The position numbers and the translations under genes are program-made. The notes under the pieces are model-generated. The model searched no databases, was not told where the DNA came from, and saw only the letters and a program-made list of their open reading frames with translations. This document shows positions 12,411-24,185 of a stretch of 64,000 nt of DNA, piece after piece (the stretch's first letter is position 1; every line of letters starts with the position of its first letter). Origin of the DNA: Achatina immaculata (taxonomy: Eukaryota > Mollusca > Gastropoda > Stylommatophora > Achatinidae); contig CM019701.1 of the NCBI GenBank assembly GCA_009760885.1, positions 20,390,630-20,454,629 on the forward strand. Direction: 5' to 3'.

Positions 12411-12534
12411 CCCCTTACCCCTTCAGTAACCTGTAAAAAAAAATTGGTTGCAGTTAATTTCTTGAAACTTGGTGTTTAATCTTGCATTAACCTGATCTAT
12501 AAATGCACCTAATATCAACTGTGCGTTTCAAGTA

Positions 12535-12570
12535 TTTATACCTTATGCTGAGAATTTATTAATCACCCCT
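12535..12570. repeat. Mariner-type terminal end abutting family B
   Basis: The segment ends TTAATCACCCCTCG followed by TA. Reverse-complemented, it reads CGAGGGGTGATTAATAA, nearly the same as the left terminus of the 190 bp element at 12911. This looks like the right end of another mariner-family insertion at a TA in the same family B copy. Its left end was not found. Confidence 0.5.
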
Positions 12571-13822
12571 CGTATTTGAAGAACTCTTCTATGGCATTTA
12601 CATTCGAGGGCATTATGTGTTCTCAGCTGTTTTGTTAAGTGTCCAGGTCTCACAGGCGTATGTTGCATTGGGGAAGATGCATGCCTGTAAAAATCTTATT
12701 TTTGTAGTTCTGTCTGTTCCTCTCCACAGCTTCTTTAGTTGTTTTACTTTCTGAAGGGCAGTAGATGTCCTCCTTTTAATTTCCCTCATTGTATCTTCAT
12801 TATTAGTTAGTAGTGATCCAAGATATTCAAAACTCTCCACTTCTTCCAGTTTTTTCTCATTGAAAAATATTTCAGCTACCTTATTTGTTTTTTTAGTTGT
12901 CACCAATTTACGAGGGGTGATTGATAAGTTCTCTGCATAAGGTACAGATACTGGCACAAGATGCTGACTTTTACAAAGAAGGGATCTGTAAGCTCCAGGA
13001 TCGCTGGACCAAGTGCATAAACGTGCAAGCGGACTATGTTGAGAAATAATCCAAAAAAGTTGTCCACATATAACCCGTTGTACCTTATGCCAAGAACTCG
13101 TAGTTTTCTTCCATTAAGATAGAGGTTTTGCTCTTCACTATTGTTATGGACCGACATAATTAGTTTTTCCATTCCCTTTTGTGTTGTGGACAGTAATACT
13201 GTGTCATCAGCATATCTAATCTCTGGTATTTCATAACCTCCAATTGTTATGGCATCGTAATATTCTTTGTCTACATCTTCTCTAACATTCCTCATTACAT
13301 TTTCAGTATGCAAGTTAAATAAGTAACGTGATAATATGCACCCCTGGTGGATCCCTTGTTTTATGTCAAACTAAGTTGTTGTTTCACCATGTACTGTCAC
13401 TGCTGCTGTTGGTTTAGATACAACAGTGATGTTAATTGCATCAAATATGTTGGAAATCCCATTTTTTTCCATTATTTCCCAAAGTTTCTGGTTTTGTACA
13501 CAATCAATGCCTTTGAATTGTCTATAAAAGATAAATATAGATTCACATTAAATTCTCTGCATTTCTCTATTATTAATTTTATATCGAATATATGATCTCT
13601 TGATCCTCTTCATTGTCTAAAAACAGCTTGGACCATATTGACTTCTTTTCTATTTTCTTATGAAATCTACCCATTATGATTTTTAATAGAATTTTACAGG
13701 CATGACTAATCAGGGCAACAGTTCTGTAGTTTGTGCATAATTTTAAGGTACCCTTTTTTGGCAGTGGTATGAATACAGTTCTTTTCCATTCTTTTGGCCA
13801 AATACCTGAATGCTATATCTTT
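12571..13822 (-). mobile_element. Family B LINE fragment with a nested MITE
   Basis: The minus strand encodes the RT palm end (RYADDTVLLSTTQKGMEKL near 13150-13225), then FEYLGSLLTNNEDTMREIKR, QKVKQLKKLWRGTDR, ACETWTLNKTAE and ECKCHRRV, in the family B order. From about 13340 to 13822 it continues upstream into more RT text with stops. The part between about 12911 and 13100 is a separate insertion flanked by TA. Comparison with the copy at 17137-18235 confirms that the LINE sequence is otherwise continuous across that point. Confidence 0.8.
12911..13100 (+). mobile_element. 190 bp mariner-derived MITE with TA duplication
   Basis: The left end reads CGAGGGGTGATTGATAAGTT and soon CATAAGGTAC. 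The right end reads GTACCTTATGCCAAGAACTCG, which inverted gives CGAGTTCTTGGCATAAGGTAC, so the ends are imperfect inverted repeats. TA flanks both sides (12909-12910 and 13101-13102). The inside encodes DADFYKEGICKLQDRW and INVQADYVEK, the C-terminal end of a mariner transposase. It is therefore a deletion derivative that kept both termini and a bit of the coding end. Confidence 0.8.
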
Positions 13823-13867
13823 TTTTACATGGTGCATGATAGATTGTTGCATGATAGATTCAGCTTG

Positions 13868-13915
13868 TTTTATATAGTTTTGGTGATTTTCCAGCATTCA
13901 CTTCCATAGAGTAAT
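13868..13915 (-). mobile_element. Short family C LINE piece
   Basis: About 45 bp matches, in antisense, the family C segment that encodes LYGS.CWKI.KTI (also at about 46387-46430). It begins at nearly the same point (CTCTATGGAAGTG) as the family C insertion at 40735-41159. Confidence 0.5.
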
Positions 13916-14392
13916 ACACTTGGAACTATCTCTGATAATGGAAAACAAAAAAAAAGTTTGCACATCCGTTAGGTAGCCAATACTGTGATGTGTAAACAGG
14001 CAAAATTTCAGTCCAGTGTTCAAAGCCATTAAGTAGTAGTGTCAGGTAGGAATGAGTGCTACATCAGAGTTACATATAAAATAGCAATCAGTAATAAAAG
14101 TTTTTAACATCAGAAGGTTGCACTTTGATTGAAATTCTTAGGCATATGAAAATAATTTATGGTGATGCTTGTATTGATGTGAAAAAATGACTGCAAGTGG
14201 GTCCTACATGCCAAAAGCTGTATAAAGGTTAGATGAGTGTCTTTGATGTGCAAAGACCAGGATGTCCCATTTCATTGATTCATGATGAGAACCAATGCAA
14301 AGTGGACGTCATGATTCCAAAAAATCATTGAATTAAGCAGAAAGAAATTATTCTGCAGTTTCTACAATATAAGTCAATAAAAAGTCACCATA

Positions 14393-14614
14393 GTACTAAT
14401 CTATGTACATGTGCCCAGGTGCCCCAAACTGTGGAACATATCCTCCAGAACTGCATCAACTACGAGACACTGAGAAATAATTACTGGCCCAGTGAAACCA
14501 CTAAAGAAGATAAGCTCTACGGTTCCATACATGAATTACAAAAAACAGTGAAATTTATCCAAGAGACAGGACTGCAGATATAGACAGACAGTGCGAACGA
14601 AGAAGAGGAAGAAG
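14393..14614 (+). mobile_element. 5'-truncated LINE tail with (GAA)n end and target duplication
   Basis: The insertion encodes CAQVPQTVEHILQNCINYET, a zinc-knuckle-like C-terminal end of a Jockey- or I-type LINE polyprotein, and ends QETGLQI-stop. A short untranslated tail follows, with GTGCGAACGAAGAAGAGGAA and then GAAGAAG. An 11 bp target duplication, AAGTCACCATA, lies at 14382-14392 and 14615-14625. The final bases closely match the 3' tip of the rDNA-derived elements at 22471, 27730 and 44905. It is inserted in a mariner relic. Confidence 0.8.
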
Positions 14615-14830
14615 AAGTCACCATATCACTGAGATGTTGAATTATAGACAAACTTGTGTCAGATGGGTTCAGCGACAATTGACACACCCCATGAAGAAAC
14701 AGTTTTCCCAAGAACATCTTGCCCAATATTGTCTTGAAGGGATGATTCTCTTCCAGATATTGTCATTGGTGATGAATCCTGGGTTCATCATTATGATCCA
14801 GAAAACAAAAGGCATGCCATAGATATCATC

Positions 14831-15800
14831 ATCTTACTTCACTGAACACAAAACAACCTACAAAATACTATCTATTATACTTTTAAATAGATTAAAACCA
14901 TGCAGCGAGAACATACTGGGAGACTATCAGGCAGGTTTTAGGAAGAATCAATCAACCGTAGACCAAAGAGCAAAAAAGTATTGGGAATATGGAAAAGGAA
15001 GTACATATCTTCATTGACTTCAAGAAAGCCTATGACAGCATAGATAGGAGCAGCTTATGGAAAATTATGAAAGAATTTGAGATACCTAATAAATTAATCA
15101 ATCTGACCAGAATAGGTATGGAGGATTCCCAAGAAAGTCAGAACCCTTCTCTCTAAGAACTGGTTTAAAACAAGGTGATACATTATCTCCATTACTACTC
15201 AGCCTAGTACTAGAAAAGGTGATCAGAAAAGTGAAAGAAGAAAGCAGTACAGAAGAACAAGCTAAAATACTAGGATACGCTGATGACATCAACCTAGTGG
15301 TTTATGCTATAAGTCATCAATACCTGCATACACCTGAGAGATGTAGCACTAAAAGTGGGCATGACCATTAACCAAGATGAGGCAGCGTATATGAAGATAT
15401 CAAGAGACCAGAATGATCCAGATTATATAAGTGTTGAAGAGATGATTATTAGGAAAGCAGATACATAAAAATATTTAGGCACAACCTTCAACAGAAGCAA
15501 CATATTAAGAGGGGAAATTAAAAGCAGAGTACAGATAGGGAATAAAATATACTTTGCCTTAAAACACCTCTTAAAATCCAAAATCCTGTCACAGAACACC
15601 AAAATAACAATCTAGAAAACTATAATAAGACAAGCCATCATTTATAGATCAGAAATGTGGAGTACAATAAAGAATGATGAACAACACTTGCAGATATTTG
15701 AGAACAAGATCCTAAGAAGAATCTTTGGGCCCAAAAAGGATACAAACAGTGGAGAATGGAGAACTAGAAAACAGGAAATAGACCAAGATCTGGTGAGTAC
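14831..15800 (+). mobile_element. LINE reverse-transcriptase fragment
   Basis: The reading frames carry GDYQAGFRKNQSTVDQ near 14925, IFIDFKKAYDSIDRSSLWKI near 15010, LRTGLKQGDTLSPLLLSLVL near 15150 and ILGYADDINLVVYA near 15275 (the YADD active site). After these come KYLGTTFN near 15470, EMWSTIKNDEQHLQIFENKI near 15650 and LRRIFGPKKDTNSGEWR near 15715. Several frameshifts and stops break it. The family differs from A, B and C. It sits inside a mariner relic. Boundaries are approximate. Confidence 0.75.
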
Positions 15801-17136
15801 AGTGGATGACTTATGCACTAAGACCCCAGTTTATTCAAAATGCTCAGTGGCTTGTGCACAGACACATTGTCCTGCAAAAAAGAGAACACCTTTCTGCAGC
15901 TTCATTTCTGCAAGGTCTCACTGTAGTGCACAAATGAAGGAAACTGTTACAAGCTCAAAATTAACAATTGTTCCACACCCTTTTTACAGCCAGGATTTGA
16001 TACTGTCTGACTTCTGGCTGTTCCCTAAACTTAAGATGTTGAAAGGTCAGCATTTTTCATTAGATGCTGAAGATGACACTGCTGTTTGCACATGGATGGT
16101 CACTAACCAGAAACTTTCTTCATCAACAGAATGAAACAATGGATATTGCAGTTGGAAACATTTTTGCCTGTAAATGGTAAACATACAATGGGAAAAGCCA
16201 ATTCAGCGCAATTACCCACAACTGAATCTGGACATATATTTTTCATGTGTGGCAAAACTTTTAGAGCTCTTATAGGGCTAGTTGGTCACGCACAAACACA
16301 TCTCTCCATACTTTGACTAAGATGAATCTGTGGTCATCATCAAAGATGATGGACGAACAACAACACCTGTAAGTGGGGAGTATGTTGAAAAATAATTTAC
16401 AGAAATGAATTTCCTTCATTTTGATACTAGTTTTATCATTTTATATTGTCAGAGACTTATTTTATACAGTTGAAGATCTTACTTATCAATCATGTTGTAT
16501 GCAACATTATGGCTTTGTAGTTGTCTACTTTTTGTGCTATATATGTTTCTAGTAGTTCCCACTGTTAGATGAGTGGGGTTGTATTGCATTTGAAGAATAT
16601 GCAACCTTCTGTTTCTTGCATGTTATTTTGCTGTACAGCTGACATGGTGTGATATGTTTAGATCTGTGTATTGGTCTCTGTATGGTGGGTGTAACATTGT
16701 ATAACTATACAGTTGTATTCATACATTACCAAACCATTGAAACTATATATCCCTGCAATGAACAGCATTCATTCAGTCAGCAACATCACTGTCAGCTATG
16801 GTTAAATATATTGAGGATATGGTGTCAGGCAAATATTTCCAAGACTGTTGGCACATGAAAGTGTGATGTACCTTCAGCTATGTCTTAATGATAAAGGCTT
16901 GGCTCTGCACTTTATGCATTTTATTTATAAAAAACACTGATGTGTTAGTACAAACGTCATTTCAAGCTTACTGTCATTGCTGCTATAAGAAAGAGCCAAT
17001 TGCAGGATTTAGGATTGTTAAAATGGCACGTATTCTTGCATAATTAAACTTTATGCCCTTGGTCTTTATAACATAAATAATAATGTATGTATGTAATAAT
17101 AATTTGATATTATGACAAAAATAATTCTGTGCATAT

Positions 17137-18235
17137 CCATTCATTCATTCATTTGCATGTCCCTTGCAGAACTTTGCCTCCCTAACAGCACTATTGTAGG
17201 CCTCTCAGTTGTGAGCAAGATGGCCTGTTACTGATGCATCCATTTGCAGGTCATCAACAATGTCTTGCAACCATCTTCGCCTTGGTCTTCCTCTCTTTCT
17301 TTTTCCCATTATGTACCATTCCAAGACAGTTTTCTCTAGATTATCATGATGTTTAATGTGTCCAAAATATTTAAGTTTTCTTTGTTTAATCCTCTTTGCT
17401 AGCCTGCCTTCTTCAATATTAAGTTCTTGTAGTATGAATATATTTGTTCTTTTTTGTTTCCATGATATTTGAAGAACTCTTCTGTAGCATTTACATTCAA
17501 AGGCATATATGTGTGTCTCAGCTGTTTTGTTAAGTTTCCAGGTCTCACAGGCATATGTTGCGATGGGAAAGACGCATGCTCTTAAAAATCTTACTTTTTT
17601 TAGCTCTGTCTGTTCCTTTCCACAGATTCTTTAGTTGTTTTACTTTCTGAAGAGCGATAGATGTCCTTTTAATTTTCCTCATTGTATCTCCATTATTAGT
17701 TAGTAGTGATCCAAGATATTCAAAACTCTCCACTTCTTCCAATTTTCCCTCATTGATACATATTTCAGCTGCCTTGTTTGTTTTGTCAGTTGTCATCAAT
17801 TTAGTTTTCTTCACATTAAGATACAGGTTTTGCTCTTTGCTGTTCTTATGGACTGACATAATTAGTTTTTCCATTCCTTTTTGTGTTCTGGACGATAATA
17901 CTGTGACATCAGCATATCTGATCTCTGGTATTTCATAGCCTCCAATTGTTATGGCATCGTAATATTCTTTTCTACATCTTCTCTAACATTCCTCATTATA
18001 TTTTCAGTATACAAGCTAAATAAGTAAGGCGACAATATGCACCCCTGATGGACCCCTTGTTTTATATCAGACCAAGCTGTTGTTTCACCATTTATTCTTC
18101 TGCTGCTTGTTGGTCTAGATACAGCAGTTAGGTTAATTGTATCAAATGTGTTGGAAATCCCATTTTTTCCATTATTTCCCAAAGTTTCTGGTGTTGTACA
18201 CAGACAAATGCCTTTGAGTAGTCTATATAAATCTT
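17137..18235 (-). mobile_element. Family B LINE, longer fragment
   Basis: Minus-strand reading gives the RT finger/palm junction (ISNTFDTINLTA near 18150, then SDIKQGVHQGCILSPYLFSLYTEN near 18030-18090), EGMEKLIMSVHKNSKEQNLYL near 17850, FEYLGSLLTNNGDTMRKIKR near 17715, TWKLNKTAE near 17540 and the GRPRRRW-type end near 17290. It ends in (AATG)n, visible as ATTCATTCATTC at 17137-17150. It lacks the endonuclease and is frameshifted. Confidence 0.8.
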
Positions 18236-18734
18236 GAAATATCCATAGTCCTTAAAATAAACTTACTGTTTTTGGTAACATTCTGATCAAATAAAGTGAA
18301 GAATATAGGAAGCTCACTCAAATGAAATGCTAGATTTGGCAGTAAAACATGAAGATGAAGAACTGTAATATGCTCTTCTACTAATGTGTTTCTACTCACT
18401 TTCTATTTCCCTCTGTCTTTTTGTAAAACTGAACCAACCACCTTTATCTATCTTTATTACTAGAACCAGTTTTACTGCAGTCATCATCTCTGTTTTAATG
18501 TATTATTTGCTAACAGAGGAGTTTAAAATATCTGAGAAATGCTGCTTTGTGTTCAGTTTGTCATTTACAAGCATATAGTAACATGCTGTGCTAACTGAAC
18601 TCTGCCCATTTTAAGTGCTGTAAGGAGTGCTAATATATCACTGCTAACTGTTTTATGAGCAATAGAATCAGATATTGTATTTTACATTATTTACCATATT
18701 TATTGAATCATTCTGGCTGTCAGTCATATAGAAA

Positions 18735-19537
18735 ATTGACCATCTGTATATTGACAGAGATGGTGAGTAAGATAGCTGCAGTCAAAGACATGTAAAAACT
18801 GGCAATGTGAAGAGTGTGGAAAAAATGTGTAGTTTTTTTTTCACAGTAACAGATAGATGACATTGCTGCTACTGACTGATTCTTACATGCCTGAGATAAA
18901 TTTCCCACTATATAAAATGTACTGAACTAGAAACCCTAAATTTTATATAGCTGTTCATACCCCTTCCTCAGTAGGTTTTTGTTCCAAGATTTATGCTACT
19001 GGATATTCTCCTACTAAACATAAGCAAAACATGCAACTAACCTTATAAATACTGGTATATCCACAGTCATAGGTAACCTGTGTGGGTTAACTTGCTTAGG
19101 AATACCAACTAGCTCACAGGCTACAACATTGTTGATGTAACACAATGCCTTTGCATCTGTCACTCATGTAATCTCATAACCTGAGTTTGATTTAAAACTA
19201 TATATGAATTCCCAGGACTTATTTTAGATCTATGTGTATTGATGGCATCCTTGAATGCACCATAAAGATTGACATTAGCATCTGGCCACTGATTATTGTG
19301 GTACATCACAAAGTTTCTGGAGTAAATAAGGGTTGAAATGATGTGACCTGGCCATTAGTTTTTTTCTTTTTTTTTTGGATATTTTAATATTAGTTTGGTT
19401 TGTAATCATAATTAATCATTTATAGTCGTAAAAACTGTATGCAGTCACCAGAAGACTGATGTGTTAGTCTAGTACAGCTAACCTCTAACCTAAGGCCAAC
19501 TCAAACTTAACTGTCAGGATATAGAATGCAGAGTGAT
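18735..19537 (+). repeat. Segmental duplicate of exon 3 donor and following intron
   Basis: This segment matches 34690-35553 almost base for base over long stretches. The match starts inside coding sequence (CTGTATATTGACAGAGATG followed by the GTGAGTAAGATAG donor), so it copies the last residues of Ig exon 3 plus the intron. The copy lacks about 80 bp of the intron near 18905 and diverges after GCAGAGTGATT. The exon part is far too short to be functional. No gene is seen from 18236 to 18734 or from 19538 to 20816. Confidence 0.8.
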
Positions 19538-20816
19538 TACATCAATGTTGTGGCCTTTATTTGTCAGTCATACTACTATGATGGTATTCTGTATTATCAT
19601 GTAAAGAATTTGTCTAGTTTTTTATGAAATTGGTCTAATTTTGTCTTTAGCATAACAGAAAATGAGAACACTGTTAAATTTGCCCAAATATTTTTAATTT
19701 TCTCAGTGTCTGTATGCAGTAAGAATCACTACATCAGCAATCAACTGACATGACTCATTTACAGCTGTCTGTGTTGCTGGTAATGTTGCTGTTTGCAGTA
19801 ACAATTTGCCAGAATGATGGTATGATTGTCTGTGGAATTACTTCTGGGTTTCTTTCTTCTGTTAAAATATTACACATATTTTTTTTAGCAATAGAACAAT
19901 GAGGCAAGTCTTAAAATTATTTCTATGAAATAGAACTTCTGCCATATAGTATTCCTAATAATTCTGCTAAGTGTGAGTTCCTCATATTAAAAAGAAAAAC
20001 AAAAAACAACATTCATTATATACTGCAAGAATTTAGTACCAGGTATCAAGTATTGCATTTTAAAGGTAGATAACTTTAGCATTGTATTATACCAGAGTAT
20101 ACTAATGATGCTTCACTGAAGAGGCTGATGTTTTCATGCACTAGAACGTGGAAGAAATTTGGTTCATTTTGATCTGTGCAGATAGCCTACATGTGACAAT
20201 TGAGAAATGAAGTTCATTAGAGCACTAAAAAAATTAATGGAAAATTTATAAAATAAATGCTACAGTGAACTTTGATAATGTGATGATTACTAGTGTTTTA
20301 AAAACTCATAAAATTGAAATTATTCACCTTGTAACAAATAGTAATAGGGTTTATAAAATTTCATATTGTAACATGGATAAAAAAAAAATCAGGTTGGATA
20401 AACCTAATAAACAAACAACAACAACAAAAATTTATATCACCAAAGCAGTTTAAAATCTAAACTACTTTATTACTTTCTTAGATTAGGGAATATAGAGTAG
20501 GAGGAATTAACAAGATTTAAAGACAAAAAAGAAAGCCATTGAGGGAAGATAGAGGATGAGGAAATAACTAGCTTTTTTTTTATTGTCCTTATTTTAAAAC
20601 TAAGATGCTGCACAAAGAATTTGTAGGCAGTTCAGTTTTACAAAAAGATAGAAAGAGTATGAAAGTGGACAGGAATGAGAGTGCCAGAAAATAAGATGAG
20701 AATATTTAAATGAAGAACATAATGACATGTCATTTTTTGCTAAAAGCACTTTTTGAGGACCACATCCAGAAACAACACAAAAAATAAAAACATGACTATC
20801 ACTCTTTAGAAAGTAA

Positions 20817-21305
20817 AACAACTAAAGAATCTGTGGAGAGGAACAGACAGAACTACAAAAATAAGATTTTTAAGGGTATGCATCTTTCTCATCATAACAT
20901 CTGACTGTGAGACCTGGACACTTAACAAAACAGCTGAGAAACACATAAATGCCTTTGAATGTAAATGTCACAGAAGAGTTCTTCAAATGTTATAGACAAA
21001 AAAGAACAAATATATTCATACTACAAGAACTTAATATTGAAGAAGGCAGGCTAGCAAAGAGGATTAACAAAGAAAACTTGAATATTTTAGACACATTAAA
21101 TGTCATGATAATCTAGAGAAAACTGTCTTGGAATGGTACATAATGGGAAAAAGAAAGAGAGGAAGACCGAGGTGAAGATGGTTGCAAGACATTGTTGATG
21201 ACCTGCAAATGGATGCATCAGTAACAGGCCATCTTGCTCACAACTGAGAGGCCTACAGGAGTGCTGTTAGGGAGGCAAAGTTCTGCAAGGGACATGCAAA
21301 TGAAT
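20817..21305 (+). mobile_element. Family B LINE, 3' fragment
   Basis: On the plus strand it reads VKQLKNLWRGTDRTTKIRFL-like text, then TWTLNKTAEKHINAFECKC, IFILQELNIEEGRLAKRI and GKRKRGRPR, ending in GCAAATGAATGAATATATAT. It is 5'-truncated with stops. A mariner starts about 30 bp beyond its tail, and further family B tail pieces lie on the far side of that mariner. Confidence 0.8.
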
Positions 21306-22948
21306 GAATATATATATATATATATATATATCCATATACAAGTTCCAACAATTAAGTAATGAGACTAATTACATAATAAATAAAATAAACAACACTTGAA
21401 GATATAACGTGCATTTTATTCAAAGTAAGCTCCTTATGCAGCGAGTGGCACAATCTAACAAACACTGGAATGACCTCTGCAGTTCTTCTGTTGGTATGGC
21501 CCTTAAACTCGATGTTAAGGCCTTTTGGATGTCATCAGTATCGTCAAAGAAGCGTTTTTTCAATGGTAACTTTAATTTTGGGAAAAGAAAATAATCGCAG
21601 GGAGACGAATCTGGGGAATAGGGTGGATGGTTGAGAGCACATACTTGTTTTTGGGCCAAAAATTTCTATACAACTACCACCCTGTGAGGCGGTGCATTAT
21701 CATGAAGAATGGGACATGAAAAAACTGCCAGGTGTTGAATACTCAGGTCAGAATTGAATCCTTTTCAATAGTCGTTTCAAAATACTTAAATAAACTTTGG
21801 CATTGAGTCTGTCCCTCTGGAATAAATTCATTGTGAATAACTCATTTGCTGTTGTAGAAGCACACCAACATTACCTTCACTTTCGACTTTTGAAGACAAA
21901 ACTTTTTGCCTCTTGTTGATGATGATGACTTCCACTGAGCACTTTGGCATTTAGTTGTGATATCACAGCGGAAAATCCATGTTTCATCCTCTGCAACAAT
22001 CAGATTTAAGAAATGTTTATTTCTGCGACACGTTTTGATGATGTCTTTTGCGTACTTAACACGCTGATGTTTTTGGTTAACAGACAACGAATGTGGTACA
22101 AACTGGCAAGCAACTTTTTTCTTGCCCAAAGCTTCCACTAAAATTTTATGAATGGTCTCTCAGTTAACACCAAATTCATCTGTCATCATCCTAATGGTCA
22201 AACAACAATCTTCTTGTATCCGTTCTCTGACTTTTGCAATGAGTTCCTCATTACAAACAGAAATTTTGCATCCATGTCTAGTTGCATTTGTCCACATCAC
22301 TTTCTACACCACTTTTGAATGGTGAATACCACCTGAATATCTGTGCACGAGATAAACAATTATCCCCATAAACTTTGTCACATCAATTCAACTGTCTCAA
22401 TGGCACTTTTTCCAAGTTTTAAACAGAATTTAATGTTAGCTTTTTGCTCCATGCTGATTACTTAACAATGTGTCAGCCGCGCCGACCTGCACAGCGCGGG
22501 CGGTTGCTGTTGCGCAGGCCGACCGTTCTTTTGGCGAAAAAGCGCTCTCGAGTTCCGTGCGTGGGGAGACAGGCTTTCGCTCCCTTCCCGGACGGCGAGA
22601 GTTAAGGTGTTTCGATGCAGAAGCAAGTGGTTTGTCCGTCGAGCGAAGCATGTAAACGGCTAGCCAGCCAGGTTCGTGATAACGATGTAGTACGGTTTTG
22701 TCGACCGATGGTCTCGAAATTGGCCCATCTCTCGCAAAGAGTATCGGGTCTGCAGTATGTAACGTGTGTTGTTTGTGGGTGGCCAGGCTTTCTTTTCCGC
22801 TCGTTAGAGCAGAGAGAGCCGCCCCCGCTGGTTAAAGGAAATGAAACGCCGCCGGGGTCGAAAGGGATCCGCTCTGAGCAGAGCGCTGTCTCCCTTGCCC
22901 CGCGTCGGTCTGTCGGCAGATATCCGACAAAGGTTCGGTGAAGAAAGC

Positions 22949-23099
22949 TATCTGGTTGATCCTGCCAGTAGTCATATGCTTGTCTCAAAGATTAAGCCAT
23001 GCATGTCTAAGTTCACACTGTCTCACGGTGAAACCGCGAATGGCTCATTAAATCAGTCGAGGTTCCTTAGATGACACGATCCTACTTGGATAACTGTGG
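22949..23099 (+). pseudogene. 18S rRNA 5' fragment in composite element copy 1
   Basis: It starts TATCTGGTTGATCCTGCCAG, the universal eukaryotic 18S 5' end, and continues through CTTGTCTCAAAGATTAAGCC, ATGGCTCATTAAATCAGT and GGATAACTGTGG, then switches abruptly to the element body. About 150 of roughly 1800 nt are present, so it cannot be a working rRNA gene. Confidence 0.95.
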
Positions 23100-23500
23100 C
23101 TCCGCTGTTGGCGAGATCTTCAGCTGCCGTGCGTGGAGCGGTGCTCCTCCCGGCCAATGAAGAAATTTGCAAATGAGGTTGCCGCGCAGCATCACTGCGG
23201 AAAGGGTGGTAGAAAGGATAAAGCGAAGCAAACAGTCAAATCACGGCACCTCTGGTCTGGAGGTCGGCCACGTCCTGAGTGCAGTCATGTCGGGTGAAAT
23301 GCATGAACTGGCTTGTCCCAGAGGTTAAGACACTGCTGGCGAGACTCTTCAAATGCCGCGCGTGGAGTGAAGCTCCTCCCGGTTAAGGAAGTAAATGCGG
23401 AAAAGAAATAAAGGTTGCTGTGCGGAGCCGATGGGAAAAGGTGGTGGAAAGTGAAGTTTAACCGGTATGTCCAGTAGTATTGCTACGAGAGCTATACCAC
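23100..23500 (+). repeat. Body repeat set 1: two roughly 200 bp degenerate units
   Basis: Two related units start CGCTGTTGGCGAGATCTTCA (23104) and ACTGCTGGCGAGACTCTTCA (about 23332). Both go on with GCGTGGAG, GCTCCTCCCGG and a GGAAA...GGTGG region. The same order occurs in copies 2 and 3. Confidence 0.7.
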
Positions 23501-23815
23501 GGCACCTCTGCTCTAGAGGCCGCCCACGTCCGAAATACACCTACACTGGTGAAATATGCCTAAACCGGCACACACCAGGGGTGGAACTTGATGGCTAGAC
23601 ATGTCATGCCACCTCCGCTCTAGAGGTCGGTAACGCCTGATAAACACCCATACTGGTGAATTTTGCCTAAACCGGCTCATACCAGGGGTGAATCTTGAAG
23701 GCTATGCATGTCACAGTACCTCTGCCCTAGAGGTCGGTCCCGTCCCAAACACGCCCATACTGGGATAATGCCTAAACCGGCTCAACCCAGGGGTAGAAGT
23801 CACTAGTGGCGAGGA
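23500..23815 (+). repeat. Body repeat set 2: three roughly 108 bp units with CCTCT...AGAGG hairpins
   Basis: Three units each open with a CACCTCTGCTCTAGAGGTCG-like palindrome. Each continues with ACACCCATACTGGTGAA, GCCTAAACCGGC and CCAGGGGTGAA. The CCTCT/AGAGG arms can pair, so the RNA should form a row of short hairpins. Confidence 0.75.
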
Positions 23816-23919
23816 TTCGTCCTCCTGGACAAAAGCTCCATCCTGGTGACAACTAGGAAGGGTAGCGGCCACGACCGCAAAATGCTGAAGTCGGAGACAC
23901 TGGACCAGGAAGTCTAGAT

Positions 23920-24185
23920 AGGCAACCACCTCTCACCCAGCGGGGATGTTTGCGTATCCTAATCACGCTGAGGTTTTCCGGTGAGAAAGTCCAACCCTGG
24001 ACTGGATGGGCAACCACCTCTCACCCGGCGGTGATACACGGGTATCTCAAAACACGTCGAGGTTTTCCGGTGAGAAAGCCCAACTCTGGCCTGGGTGGGC
24101 TACCGCCTCTCACCCAGCGGGGATGCGCTGATATCCTAAACACGTCGAGGTCTTCCGGTGAGAAAGTCCAACCCTAGACTAAACT
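23920..24185 (+). repeat. Body repeat set 3: three roughly 88 bp units with CTCACC...GGTGAG hairpins
   Basis: Each unit has ACCGCCTCTCACCCGGCGG-like text and, about 45 bp later, TTTTCCGGTGAGAAAGTCCA. The TCTCACC.GG and CC.GGTGAGA arms are complementary, giving one stem-loop per unit. The unit order is kept in all three copies of the element. Confidence 0.8.

Larger units (their letters stand above)
14095..16330 (+). mobile_element. Mariner relic split by two LINE insertions
   Basis: Three pieces belong together. About 14105-14381 is a degraded N-terminal part (MKIIYGDACID, then FDVQRPGCP). About 14626-14830 reads LNYRQTCVRWVQRQLTH and later a degraded TGDES-type site (SLVMNPGFIIMI in one frame). 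About 15838-16160 carries SKLTIVPHPFYSQDLILSDFWLFPK, the region of the third catalytic Asp. The two gaps are filled by a 222 bp LINE tail and a roughly 1 kb reverse-transcriptase fragment. It is inactive. From 16330 to 17136 I see no gene. Confidence 0.7.

Noticed and set aside
18735..18760. A second functional Ig exon, as in a Dscam-like alternative-exon array
   Set aside because: Only the last roughly 20 coding bases are duplicated and no acceptor or Ig core precedes them.
21301..21335. CRISPR-like or other array at the tandem repeats
   Set aside because: The tandem repeats in the window are microsatellites or transposon body repeats without regular unique spacers; the genome is eukaryotic.
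22436..22988. Overlapping open frames on both strands in the leader of the composite elements
   Set aside because: They arise from GC-rich, stop-poor rDNA-like sequence, have no known motif and are broken by indels between copies 1 and 2.
22949..23099. A functional 18S rRNA gene or rDNA array
   Set aside because: Only the first 150-224 nt of 18S are present, joined to a non-rDNA body, and the units are flanked by target duplications.
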